NCBI GenBank assembly: GCA_013350335.1
Contig: CM023534.1
Coordinates: 15,587,802-15,651,801, forward strand
Direction: 5' to 3'
Length of the DNA stretch: 64,000 nucleotides
Origin: Chimonanthus salicifolius
Taxonomy: Eukaryota > Streptophyta > Magnoliopsida > Laurales > Calycanthaceae
Below are positions 11,746-23,711 of this stretch, in pieces. The notes below the pieces were generated by a model. The model was not told where the DNA came from, searched no databases, and worked only from the letters and a program-made list of their open reading frames with translations. A program made the translations under genes and the position numbers. How positions within the stretch are numbered: the stretch's first letter is position 1; each line of letters opens with the position of its first letter.

Positions 11746-13331
11746 CAAATGATAGCTATGTATACTTGTGATGGATGAGATTCATTACATTTGCACTTAC
11801 ATACATAGCATTGATTTCAGATGTTGTTGATGATTATATACTATGATATATGCATGTTTTATATACTAACCATGTGGTAGCCCTGATCGGAAAACCTACT
11901 GGGCGCGTTGATCTAACGCCCTATTTCTATCCTTAGAGGATAATGCAGGAAAAGGGAAAAGAAAAGAGAAGGTCGAGGACCGCGTGGAAAGCCAAGCTGT
12001 GCTTGGGTGTTGGAATGAATTTCTGTTTACTGTTGTTTGGATACATTTATATGGACATGTAATAGTTAGTAACTTTGCTATGGTTTGTTTATAGTTCTGA
12101 TAATAGATATCTGATTTAAGTAGTTTTAATGGATGACTTGTACTTGCTATCTATTATTATAATTCTGCAATCAGATAGTTCCGCAATTTGTCTAGTATTA
12201 TTCCGCATGACTTGTTTAGTTCCGTGTGTGTTGTTTATCATGGTTTAGACCATGCACACATGTTTGGCCAGTTAAGGGTCGGACTTTTGAAGTCCGAACT
12301 TACCTCTCGTCGTGACGCTTCCCACTCTCTTCCACTTGTTTATTTATAAAAAAAAATAGACTCTGATTTTTGGAAGGTTGGAAAAGGGCGGGGCGTTACA
12401 CTTCGGATATGCCAAAAACACATTTGAAAGTGTCAAAAGACCTTGAAGTTTTAAAGTATTTTTATCAGATTATCGTAATTAGTCCGGATATTCAATTTGA
12501 GAAATTTTGGAAATACACAGTGCTTAAAAAATAACTTTAAAGTTTTAAAAGAGATTTTATTATTTAACTAATGCACTGTATATTTCTAAAATTTCTCAAA
12601 TTAAATATCCAAACTAATTATAATAACCTGATAAAAATACTTTTAGACTTTAAGGTCTTTTGACACTCCCAAATACTTAAAACACAGTATTTTACAAATA
12701 AGGGTATCCCTCAGCTGTACCGAAAAACATATTTAGGAGTGTCAAAAGACCTTGAAATCTTAAAGTATTTTTATTAAGGTTATCATAATTAGTCCGGATA
12801 TTCAATTTGAGAAATTTTAGAAATACACAGTGCTTAAAAAATAACGGACAATTCATTCGAATGAATGAAAAATGCAGAGGTAAAATGATAATTTCACCTG
12901 TAAAATCTAAAAAACTAGTGTAGAGGCAGAAAAATCGGTGTTAGTGAGTGGCGCCTAAAAAAAATTATAGTTGGATATAACTGATAAAAATTATTTAATT
13001 AATATGATTTATAAAATTCATTAAAGAATAAGTGTGAAAAATAACAAAAAGAAAATGACTGTACCGATCTACGCACGGCCAGCAGAAGAGTCTCGGTCGA
13101 GATCGTAAGGAAGTGGACTTCGACGAAAGCGAAGAGCATTTTCTCCTATTTGTGGAGACTAACTCTGTCTCATCTCTCTCATCGAGAATTATCTGTGGAA
13201 GTCCAATCCTTCGATTCAGATTCGAGGCAGAATCCGTTCCCGCCTCGTACTGGCACGAGTAGTGCATCTGAAAGCCTAAAGAAATTCTTCTCCCTCAGTT
13301 TTTCGAGTGAAGTACTCAGCTCTCTGAGCCA

Positions 13332-16300
13332 ATGTCTACATCTGCCAGCCTCTCTTTCTCCCTTCCATTGCCGCCTCCCAAAATGACTAAGGTTCTCCCT
13401 TTCTGTCTTTGCTAATCTTGTCCAAGGTTTCTACTTCCTTATCTTCTTTCTTTTTCTCTTTTAACTCTCATTTTGTTCCTGCTGCATTGGGGTGCATGAT
13501 ACTAATGCTTGTTTAGTAGTCCAGAATCTTATATACACTTGGCATTTTGTAGAATTTATAAAATTCTCCAAAGAATTCGACATTGGTATAATCAGATTTA
13601 TAGTGTAATTAATTTGGTTTGTAGTGATTTTGTCTCAAGCATCTCTCTTATAGCCTCAAATCCTTAGATGGAATTGGAATTATAATTCGTGTTTGCTGAA
13701 ACCAAAATTCTAGATTGCTAATTCTAAAATCCCTCAAAATTTGAATTCTAAGGGATTTATTAATGCCTATGTCGAAATGTCATTTGTATTTTTAAAGTCT
13801 GAATTCGGTTCCCGCTAGTATTTCAAAGGCTACCCAAACACAAAATTGCAATTGCAGGAATTCTCCATATTCTACGATGAGCAGCATTTGCTAATTCTAA
13901 AATTTGGGGAATTCCAAATTCTTCTGGAAACTTATATGAATACAGTCAGCCATAAATTGAATGGGACCCAAAGTTTCACATAGACAGGTAAAATGATGAG
14001 CCTGTCATAGATTAGATGATGTCTCCAATCATGAATTCTTTATCAGTGGTCTGAATTCATAGCTTCAGGAAACAAAGATTCAAATTGAAGCTGGCGGGAA
14101 GCATTCTGTAGGAAGCTGTACAAGACAGTTTTCCTGCATGACAGGCCTACATGATGGTGGGACATGTTGGATGATGATGCCTTCTCGTTTGTATATGAAT
14201 AAATATGGTAAAACAAAGATGACATTACCACCATAAATCAAGCCAAAAATAGTCAGTCACCAAACCACTACACAAATTTTATGTGAAAAATCTGCCAACA
14301 CGAAGGAAGAACCACAGGATAAACTCGAGAGAGTATCCACTAATTAATAAAGAGTATAATATTTGTGTCTCAAGTTATATCCAAATGTGAGACATTACAT
14401 GAAACTTGAGAATTACAAGATTACCTCTTAATGCCTCCAAACAACCCTCATTCACCTCACCCATAGTCCTTTTAAGTAAAGAAGAAGAAATATTACAACC
14501 AAAGAGTCACTTGTTGTGATGAGATCTAAATCATGGCGATGGCAAACAAATAACTATCATGCAACGACTTCTTGATTGATTGGATGGAACACCAAAGAAA
14601 AATCCATTTTTTCTCTCTTTGTTGTCACTTACTCCTCTCCTTTTGTCTAACCCTTAGAAAAGAGAATCTCAAACCCTGGATCTCTAGAATGTATATCTAA
14701 ATCTATACATGTCCTATTATAAAGATTTCCCCTTTTTTGGCATTATAAATCCCACAAGCCAAGTGTGCTGCCTTACACAACTCTCTCCTTCTAATTTGGT
14801 CTCCACACAAAGGTGTGGGACTCATGGGGCTGGACACCCATGCAACCATGCATAAAGCACACACCCATAACAATAGAGACCCCAACAACATAAGCAAGTT
14901 GCAAATGTTCAAATTGATAAAAAATTGGATCCAACAGATATTGATATCTGTCAAAACATTAGGAAATATGTTGGATGCTTATCAATATCTGGAGTATTCT
15001 TTTAAAAATTCAATTCTCCACAACCTCATCCCTTCCAACTTTCCATCCTCACTGTAGGAGAACCGCTTTCTGCAAATTCTTACCAATTAACCCCCATGTG
15101 ATCTAGACTAAGATAAAACATCCGCAGATCCACAGTGGATAAGCAGGCCGTAGGCTCAACTTGTACAAAGTGCCTGAGGTTGGTATTTTGATAAAATTAT
15201 TGGCAAGTTGAGGTCCATATCAGACCTCTCCATTTATGACTGAAGATGAGAAATTATGATTCTTGTTCCTATACATTACAGATTCTTGGGCTGTGAGTCT
15301 GTGGAAGTGGGGGCCACTTTTCAGTGATCCTGTTTGCTTATCTGATATGCCTCAGAGTTGATAAATTATGCTCCAAAGCTTTTCTGATGGGGTAATTTTA
15401 ACAATTCGATTGCTGACCTTCAAATAGGTAGAGGTAGTGTTCATGTTGTGGTTGATGGAACAACTGCTGTTCACATTTAATGGGAAAGAGTTTAAAGATT
15501 CAATTGCTGATTATTGGGTGTTTGGTCACCGATCTGTAGCCTCTCTTGTACAGACTCAATGATTCAGTGTCGAACATTGCATGACTCCTCTTGGAAAGTG
15601 TAATGACCATACCACCTTTGCTTATTGGAAAATAGTTATTGGAACCCCATGCAGTTCTTGCTCGTGTATTACAGTCCCTAGCTATTTTTTTGTTACGGCC
15701 TTTAAAATATGTTCGGGTACATTTTCGGTCAGTGTACAATATGCTGCAATCTTTTCTGGTCAATGAGAAAGGCCATGTTGTTACTTATCTGTTTTGGTTC
15801 AGTTTACAATCGCACTATGCCAACTATCAGTCACTTCAAACAAGGCGATGAACATAGCTCATGCACACAGAGCAATTGAAAATGCTGCTGAAAACGGTGC
15901 AAAGCTCGTAGTTTTACCTGTGAGTCTATGATCTGAACCAATTTTGGTTCATTTGATTTTCAACAAAAGCTCAAATTTGGACCTATCCTCATGTCAAACA
16001 TATCTGCAATAATACATTTAGATGTGCAGCATTGTCGCTGATGTTGATTTTGTGATTGATTGGATAGGAAATATGGAACTGTCCGTATTCAAACGAGAAT
16101 TTTCTAAAATATGCCGAGGATTTTGACATTGAAGATGAGTCGCCATCATTCTCAATGCTATCTGAAGTTGCACGTGTTCAAGGAATCACAGTTGTAGGGG
16201 GATCCATACCAGAACTGAGCGGTGGTAGGTTGTATAATACTTGCTGTGTATTTGGGGCAGATGGAAAACTAAAGGCTAAGCACAAGAAAGTAAGGAACCT

Positions 16301-19300
16301 GTAGATGTTGAGATGTAATCTTATATTTTCTGCATTTTCTTTCTTGGATAGATGGTTTTATTTTATGGTTGTGAAACCTACAATCATGCAAAGGGTATGT
16401 TTGGATAACTCAAAAACTTTCTGTGAGTTGGATATTCTGGTGGAATGGATATTCATCCATCTCGCCAAGCATCTTGGAGTGACAGAGAATATTAATGCTG
16501 CATGTGGTAGGAAATCTGCATGGACGATATGCACACTATGCATTTCCTCCTATAAATCAATATCCAGTGTATTCCAGGAGCTGCATACTATTTTTTGTAA
16601 TTTAGGACGGAAAAGCATGCTCCATACCTTTTTCTTAGTTTCCCAATGCATGATACTGCCCCAGTCAGTTTCAACTTTTGCAAGAAGGTTGAAAAATTGC
16701 ATCTGAAGATCTGATACAACCTTTGATTGTCACCCTAGCCCAAGATTTATGATAATAAAATGTACATAAGAGCTTCTATTTTAAGATCAGATGCATTTAG
16801 TTACAAATGTTGGACAAATGATCTCGTACTTACATGATGCTCTTCACGTGGAGAAATTTACTATTTCTCTTTGATATCAATACATATATGGACTTGAATA
16901 TATAAATCTGGTAACATGCAGATACATCTATTTGATGTTCACATCCCTGGGGATATTACCTTCAAGGAATCAGACACCAGTCACAGCAGGCAATGAAGCT
17001 ACCGTTGTTGATACAGGTAGTTCATCTGTAAGATTGCATGTAAAATTTCCATTTACTCCTATATGGCTATTATGTATTTGGCCTGTGCTAATTATTATAC
17101 TCCCAATCAAGGACCTGGTACTTGCATTTACCCAGAAATAATAGTAAAGAAATTTTAGTCCGAAGCCAAGTATTTCTGATAAGAACCTAATGGAAATAGG
17201 GACAGGGATTTCACTTTGGGGAGAAATCAAGCCTCCAACTTGGGTTTCAATTCAGGAGAAACCAACCCTCCTAGTCTGAGCTGTATTTGTGGAAAATCTC
17301 TCAAACCCTTCATTAGTGATAAAAATGAATATAAATAGGACTATAGGGGTACAATGCCATAAAAGGAAACTTTTGATAAGATAGGGGTACATATCCCTTT
17401 ACTCAGCAACTACCCATCACCTAATCTGAATGATTAATACAGAAATAAAAATCCTAATTCTATCAATTTCATCGCTATAAGCTTTTAATCTAGAAATTCT
17501 GGGTCATGTCTCATCCATAATTGGTTGAATTGGATCAACTATCTTGTTTATCTCAATTTCTCTAGACAGGCTATAAGCTTTTAATCTAGAAATTCTGGTC
17601 CTGTCTCATCCATAGTGGGTTGAATTGAATCAACCATCTTGTTTATCTCAATTGCTCTGGACACTGCATTTCTTGTTTGCATGGTGCCCATCTATTTCCA
17701 CTGGTAACCTCCTCTCAAGGTTTCCACTTATAACACCCTTTTTCCTCTTTTTTCCCCCTGATTATTGGTTAGTATACGAAATATATAGTGGAGGGAGGCC
17801 TTGATGGTTCAACTGTATGCTTAATAATTCATGCTCTTTCCAACTGAGATATTCCAGGTTAAGTCAGTTTATAGTTTCAATCACCTTTTTAATATTATAG
17901 ACGATTGTAACATACCTCTGAATGTCAAATAAATTGATTGTTATTTCATTCCATGATATTTAAATTTGAATCTAAATTTTTTGGTATTACCCTGAGCTAT
18001 CAAATTTTGAACTGTGTCCTCTCACGGAAAATTTAGCACATAATACTGGATATTGATTTTCTTTTGAGAATCCCGAAGTTACTCATGAAACTGATGAGGA
18101 AATTCTGTGCAGATGTAGGGCGTATAGGGATTGGTATTTGTCACGATATTCGCTTCCCAGAACTTGCTATGTTGTATGCAGCTAGAGGTTTGATTCATAT
18201 CAATCAATGACTTCATTTTTGGAAGCAACTACTAACTATTGTCTCAAACATTGAAATCATCCATTTGTCACTTGATAATTCAAATTTGGCATAGCAACTT
18301 GTTTGGTGACAACAAATGAAAATAAAATGGTTCCTTTTCCTCATTGATAAATGTTCTTTTGTTTCTTTGGAATGGTAATTGTAAATACATTCCAAAAGGA
18401 AACAGGAAAAAACGGGGGTCCAATACAAAAATGAAAAACCAAGGCATAAAAGCGAGCTTAATCCCTGATAGTCCAGCACAATGTTCTGAAAATCAAAATC
18501 GTATTGTAAATGGTTCTAGCAATCAAATCGTAATCTAATCGCAAATCGTTTCATAAATTGTAAGATTTTTTATAATTTTCTAGAAAAAAGGTAAAATCTT
18601 TTAAAAAGTAAAAAAAAAAATTCATATTCCATGTACTTAGTATTCAAAACATTATTGGTTAAGTGACAAAAAATGATGATATATTGTATATATAACATGA
18701 TGATTTTTATTTATGTAAACATTGTTTAAGATTCTAAAAGGAAGTCATGTATATGGCTTGCTAATAACATGTGATCATGAATAGTTTATAAGAATAATGT
18801 TTTGAAAATTGGCTTAAATCATAAAGGACAACCATCTTTTGGTAAAACTAACATTTGAATAGCAAAAATTGTTAGGTTGTTAAATGACCATATCGTATTA
18901 TAAGATCTAAACTGTTTTCTTTAAAAATGTATCATATCATAAGATTCAAATCATAAATTGTAAGATTTTAACAATTATGGTCCAACATTTGCCGGTCTAT
19001 GAATATGTTGAAGAGCTAGACTCGACATCGTTACTATGGGTCTTTTCTCCTCCAAGTTAGTTTCCAATTCCCAAGGGTAGCAGTGTCCTTCTCTTGTCCA
19101 CTAAAGCACAAATGGCCACCTTCAACTATTTCTTCAGTAGCCTCTAAATTCAGAGGCTTTCTAATTCCAGGACCACTGGATCTTTAGGGTTAATGCTGCT
19201 GTTCAGGACCATATGAAAAAGAAAAGAAAAATCCTCTGTTTACGAGTGAAAGATAACACCAAAATTTATTTTGTTTTCGTTGTTGAAAATCAGGTGCTCA

Positions 19301-20751
19301 TTTAATATGCTATCCCGGAGCATTCAACATGAGTACAGGTCAACTGCTGTGGGAAGCTGATGCAAAGAGCAAGGGAAGAGTATCAAAATTTTGTTATTTC
19401 TTGATATTTGATGTTCACGATGTTGATTGTTTCAACTTGCAAGTTACTAAAATGCATACTTCATGGTGGATTAATTTGAAATGTATAGACCAAGACATGT
19501 ATGGTACCCAATACAGCTAATAAATGTATAGGATAGTATTGGTTAGTACTGTTAAATCAGGCTATAGTAGTACTGTGACACATCTTGAGAGAAGAGCGGG
19601 TCTGCTAAAGGAATGGACTTGATCAAACCAAAGGCATAGTTTCAAAACTTGAAAAAACTCAAGCGAGTTAGCCCGAGTTGACTAGACTTGATGGGATTTC
19701 AAGTCAAGCAAGTCAACAAGTTTTACTGAGTTTTTCGAGTCGAGTCCAAAAAATCGGCCGAGTTACTTGATAAGATTTCGAGTTGAGTCCGACTTTCGAG
19801 TTTTTGAACTCTGGTTAAAAGTGACATGCAAGTGAGAATAGGTCTCTGATAACATGACGATAGGGCTGCAACTCGGGTCTGGTTTTGGACCGACCCGCAT
19901 GACTCGACCTGAGAAATCATGCGGGTCGGGTTGAGAATTTCGGGTCAACAGGTAGGGTCGGGTCGGGTTGGGTTGAGAAGATAAAAACTCGCATGAAATT
20001 CGGGTCGAGTCGGGTTGAGGATTTTACAAGTTAACCCGACCCAACCCGGTTAAAATTAGGCTAAAATGGGTTCTGAATGACAGTCGGGTCAAAATTCGGG
20101 TCGGGTCGGATCGGGTTGTGAAGTTCGGATTGAAAATTCGGGTCGGATCGGGTTCCATATATATCAAGTCAGGGCCGGGTTGGATTTTAAGGAACCGACC
20201 CGCCCGACCCGAGTTGCAGCTCTACATGAGGATAAGCATGTGGAAGTCTATGCTTTATTTGTTGCAACATTTTCTAAATTTCATCAAGTGGTACTGATAC
20301 CTTTCATTCTATTTCTGTTTGCCTTGCAGGGCAGCTGATAATCAGGCAAGTTCTTGCTATTCTTTGTACTGCATTTGTGCATTTAGGATGACATTTATGG
20401 AAGTAATAGTTGTTGGCCTAAAAGCTTGACTAACAATAGTAACATCCGGTAATGTACTGTTGTCATAGCTATTTGTAGCCACTTGTTCTCCAGCTCGAGA
20501 CGCAAAAGCCAGTTACATTACTTGGGGTCATTCTACTCTTGTTGGACCTGTAAGAACTAATGAACTAACCTAGATAATTGTGTATCTTAGTTTCAGTGAG
20601 TAGTACATAAATGTGGTTTGATAAACAAAATTGGTCTTGTTTTCCCTTTGCAGTTTGGTGAAATAATTGCAACTACAGGACATCATGAGACAACCATTAT
20701 GGCTGAGATTGATTATTCTCTGATTCAACTCCGAAGGTGATGGTCCCTTCA

Positions 20752-20797
<46 letters not shown>

Positions 20798-20891
20798 GCT
20801 ATCTGAAACATGCAGAGAAAGTCTTCCGCTTGAGAAACAAAGACGGGAAGATATATACCAACTGATTGATACCCATCTACCAAAAGTCTGA
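13332..20891 (+). CDS. NLP3: Omega-amidase (Nit2/NLP3-type nitrilase superfamily), 10 exons, with disruptive lesions
   Basis: Exons: 13332-13391, 15803-15919, 16068-16289, 16922-17016, 18113-18187, 19294-19373, 20330-20345, 20469-20549, 20654-20736, 20816-20891. Omega-amidases hydrolyse alpha-ketoglutaramate and alpha-ketosuccinamate to the 2-oxo acids plus ammonia. The Glu-Lys-Cys nitrilase triad is intact: Glu in LVVLP|EIWN, Lys in KAKHKK, Cys in [10 protein letters not shown]. The start at 13332 follows an in-frame TGA at 13308; only 20 residues precede [10 protein letters not shown], so a full plastid transit peptide is not evident. Lesions: exon 4 shifts frame between TFKE and QTPVTAG (one base too many or two too few); exon 6 has one extra G after WE (19354-19356) before LMQRAR; the exon 6 donor reads AAG|GGAAGA where AAG|GTAAGA is expected. 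Intron 7 is GC-AG. Without the lesions the protein would be about 300 aa, normal for the family. Either a young pseudogene or sequence errors. Confidence 0.88.
13392..15802 (+). other. Omega-amidase intron 1 (2.4 kb)
   Basis: Bounded by AAG|GTTCTC and GGTTCAG|TTTAC, both phase 0. No second gene recognised. AT-rich, without a classifiable repeat. Confidence 0.7.
17474..17664. repeat. Tandem duplication of a 96-bp segment in intron 4
   Basis: GCTATAAGCTTTTAATCTAG begins at 17474 and again at 17570. The two copies differ at about ten positions and end ...TCTCTAGACAG and ...CTCTGGACAC. Non-coding, inside omega-amidase intron 4. Confidence 0.85.
19862..20223. mobile_element. 362-bp MITE with GGGTCGGG-rich interior, in omega-amidase intron 6
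   Basis: Terminal inverted repeats: AGGGCTGCAACTCGGGTC at the left, and the complement of GACCCGAGTTGCAGCTCT at the right. Flanked by ACATGACGAT (19852-19861) and ACATGAGGAT (20224-20233), a 10-bp target duplication with one mismatch. The interior repeats GGGTCGGGT-like words on both strands. A 9-10-bp duplication points to the Mutator superfamily; the assignment is tentative. Confidence 0.85.
20756..20795 (+). repeat. (TC)20 microsatellite forming most of a 79-nt intron
   Basis: 40 nt of uninterrupted TC within intron 9 (20737-20815) of the omega-amidase gene, just before the acceptor ATGCAG. It supplies the polypyrimidine tract. Confidence 0.95.
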
Positions 20892-21462
20892 ATATCCTTG
20901 CTACGAACATTTAAACATCTGGTATGTGAACAGGCTTCATCTTTAAATTGCTGTGGTTGCAATAGTTCTTGTCATTTTCATGTCTTACCAATAAGCACTT
21001 CCGTATGTATATTGCACTGGATTTTTTTGAATGATCTGAACTTTCACACCACCTGACAAACTAATTAGATATCAGGCTTGGATATCACATAGTAGTAAAT
21101 CATCTATAGAGGTCAATAAAAAGGCTGATCTGAACTACTTGAGTCTCTTTTTTTTTATATTTATAATGAAGGTATACAGGAGGGTTTCACTTGTATTTGG
21201 ACAGAGGACATTTTAACCGGACTAATCCAACTACTTCAAGACTTGGATAGAGAGACCAGTGATTCCTATCCTTGTTCTGTTGCCTGAGTTTCCCCTACTT
21301 TTAATGTATCCAGGTATCATATCATTTATCGAAATGAAAGCTATAGGCAGTAATTGTGGCTGGCTTAAATGTGGCTGGGTAAATACAGAATGGTCTATAG
21401 AGGATTCATCCACTAAATGATGCAATCAGGGCCTACTTGGTGCATATTACTCATATTCGAAG
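20892..21462. other. 3' flank of omega-amidase; no gene recognised
   Basis: Probable 3' UTR and spacer. No clear poly(A) signal was chosen and no other gene is seen. Confidence 0.4.
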
Positions 21463-22512
21463 CAGGGGTGAAAATATCGGCCTGGCCGATATTCAAATAT
21501 CAATGATATCAATATATCGGCTGATATTGAGGTGATATTTTTCTCTCTCCACTCAATTTTTTTTTTCAAAAAAATCAGAAAATTTACAAAAAGTGGAGAA
21601 AATTATGGACTGTCATGGATATGTAATTTTATCATTAAATATCGGTTATTTACATATTCAAATGTTATTTTTAAGATACGAAATTTTACTTGAATTTCAC
21701 CCTATAATTGATGAAATTTCAGTCCAAAATTCATCTCTAAATTTTGGGAAAAAATTTATGTAAATTATAACGATGTGAATATTTTAGAATCATAAATTTA
21801 GTGTACTTGAATCATGTATTAATAATTTTTAGCCGAAATTTCTGCATTTCTTTTTTTATCATTTCTTTTAAGAAGAAATTAGTTGTTCCTTTTGCCATAA
21901 ATTTCAATCATCACCAGTCCAAATTTTGCCATAAATCTCAGTCGAATTTTTTTTCGTAAATTCTTCTGAAATTTCAATCATAATTTAAGCCTGAATTTAT
22001 AGTATAATTAAGCTGAAATTTCTGCTAACATATTTGTTCGAAATTTTATCCAAGATTTATGAAATTTTAGTCCAAAATTTAGTTTTAAATTTCAGCCAAG
22101 ATTTATACCAAAATTTTAGCTTAAATTATGTGAAGTATTTAGAATCATAAATTTTAGGTAATTTGAATTTGAATCATAATTTTTTGGAAACTTGATAATA
22201 TTTTCTAAGTCGAAATTTCAGCATTTCCTTTTTTTTTCTTTCAAGCTGTACGATCGCCCTTTTTTTAATTTTGAATTTCTTTTCTTTTGGAATATAAGTT
22301 ACTAAAAGAATTTTGTATTGTATTTTTATTTGTATTTTTAAATGTTTATTGTTTATAAAAATAAAATTTTATTTCTTTAATAAACAAATCATATTTTTTG
22401 TGAATTTTTGTTTTTCAAAAAAAAAATTGATATCAGCCGATATCACAGCCGAGATATCGGTGATATTCTAAATATACGGTCAATTTATATATATATTGTA
22501 TTTATCAATATT
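21463..22512 (+). repeat. ATATCGGCCGATAT-family repeat, copy C1 (~1 kb)
   Basis: Left end GCAGGGGTGAAAATATCGGC then CTGGCCGATATTC. The right end has GATATCAGCCGATATCACAG and GAGATATCGGTGATATTC. The centre is AT-rich, with repeated GAAATTT/AAATTTC words. The left end matches the complement of C2's right end (GGCAGGGATTTAAAAATCGG), defining a dispersed family. Confidence 0.6.
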
Positions 22513-22975
22513 TCGGCAGCAATTCCAAAACCAGAAGTTGCTGGAGTCTAATGAAAATGTCACAGTTAAATGGGTGGAGAGGTAGAATAAGAAAAACACA
22601 ACTCACAAGAAAGGCTAGAAGGCATTCCTTCTCCAACTCCCTGCACTTCTCACTGCTTATCTTGGAGCTTATGTATGCTAAAGTAGGCTTGTTCTTCAGC
22701 TCAAATATGGCCCGAGAGTCATTTGAGCCCATAATGTGCTTGAACTTGGAAGTTTGAGCACACATATCACCCGACAAGTCACGCTTGGACTCCAACTGAT
22801 GATACGTATTGGCAATACATCGTGTAGTTACCTCATATCCTATTGTCCGATATATTCTTTTTTTTTAAAAAAAAAAAAAGGTTATTTATTAGGATGATCA
22901 GCTGATTCTTGAATGTAACCCATTGTTGCCACTAGTGATTCTGTTGCCTACAAAAGGTCGTAAAAAGTCCATGTA
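22505..22975. other. Unassigned stretch between repeats
   Basis: Contains a 96-codon minus-strand open frame (22795-22505, beginning MESKRDLSGDMC) that I could not link to any family, with no supporting splice context. A T/A run lies at 22858-22880. I do not call a gene here. Confidence 0.3.
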
Positions 22976-23011
22976 AATGTTGAGAAATATTAAAGGAATC
23001 ACCTATGATCT

Positions 23012-23387
23012 AAGGTTCAAATATCGGCCGATACATATCGTATCGGCCGATATATATCGGTTTTTTTAAACCGAGTAATATCGGCCGATACGATAAGTAT
23101 CGGCTGTACATTGGCCGATATTCGGTCCAAAATATCGGCCACAATATCGGCCAATATTCATAAATATCGGTATTTAATTATTTTTTTTTTTAAAAAACAC
23201 CGATACGATTTTTCACGGTTTTCAACGGCTCAGGGTTTCACTGGTTTCACGGTTTTTTGCGGTTTTCAACGGTTCAGGGTTTCACGATTTTTTGCGGTTT
23301 TTCACGGTTTTTCACAATTCCGATATCGGAGGAGAGAGAAAAATATCGGCCGATATATCGGCCCAGCCGATTTTTAAATCCCTGCCT
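23012..23387 (-). repeat. ATATCGGCCGATAT-family repeat, copy C2
   Basis: Repeated ATATCGGCCGATAC/ATATATCGG words at both ends. Between them (about 23205-23320) is a small tandem tract of TTTCACGGTTTT, CAACGGTTCAGGG and TTTGCGG words. Read on the minus strand it begins GGCAGGGATTTAAAAATCGG and continues to ATATTTTTCTCTCTCC, the family signature shared with C1, C4 and C5. Confidence 0.65.
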
Positions 23388-23711
23388 ATGATAACTCATA
23401 ACTGTCCATCCACGTTCCATCTGCCTCATTGCAACTTTTCTACTGGGTCCAAAACATGCAAGGCCCTTCTCTTACTAATTTGATATTAGCCGTTCATCAT
23501 ATTTAGATCATCCCACACTTTGTCACCCCTTTTATGATGCCATAGAACGGTTTTGAATTAATAGAGGTCTGGGCCTGGGCTCGGGTTGGGCTACCAGTAG
23601 GCTAAGATCAAGCCTGGGCGTGAGACCAAGAAGCTTTACTCCAAGACTGGTCCCAGGTTTCAGTTGGGCCAGGTGGGTTGGGGTCCGAAACCACTTCACC
23701 CCTACTTCAAT

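Larger units (their letters stand above)
9028..12400 (+). mobile_element. Solo LTR (3.37 kb) inserted in P1
   Basis: Starts TGTAACACTCTGAC and ends GGGGCGTTACA, with the TGTAAC/GTTACA termini typical of long plant gypsy LTRs. It is flanked by CCTCG (9023-9027) and CTTCG (12401-12405), a 5-bp target duplication with one mismatch. Removing it rejoins the P1 palindrome exactly. A TATAAATA-like box at about 11322 suggests plus orientation. The interior holds the hairpin array and the 49-bp tandem repeat. No primer-binding site, polypurine tract or pol gene lies beside it. It is not the LTR of the neighbouring gypsy fragment in any way I can show. Confidence 0.75.
8552..12955. mobile_element. Foldback Mutator-like element P1, interrupted by a solo LTR
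   Basis: The left part (8552-9027) and right part (12406-12955) belong to one palindromic element. Ends are related to P2 (about 38.6 kb): CCCCACTTACGTACACCCGA on the left, and the complement of TCGGTGTTAGTGAGTGGCGC on the right. Subterminal zones are full of the self-complementary word CATTCATTCGAATGAATG. Inside are two ~280-bp palindromic modules in the same orientation, recognisable by GACACTCCxAAAT...ATTTAGGAGTGTC; the first is split at its centre by the LTR at 9028-12400. A-rich flanks prevent reading a target duplication. No coding capacity. Confidence 0.75.

Noticed and set aside
6165..12400. Gypsy fragment and long solo LTR being one element
   Set aside because: The LTR is cleanly nested in P1 with its own target duplication, and P1 end sequence separates it from the gypsy fragment.
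12995..13267. 90-codon minus-strand open frame
   Set aside because: Lies antisense over the omega-amidase leader, has no recognisable domain and partly reads through intergenic AT-rich DNA.
16305..16706. 133-codon plus-strand open frame
   Set aside because: Falls entirely inside omega-amidase intron 3, with no known domain.
20570..20962. 130-codon minus-strand frame with RERERER stretch
   Set aside because: Created by the TC microsatellite, antisense to omega-amidase exons 9-10.
22505..22795. 96-codon minus-strand frame between repeats
   Set aside because: Not recognisable, no splice or homology support; may be a captured fragment but cannot be shown.
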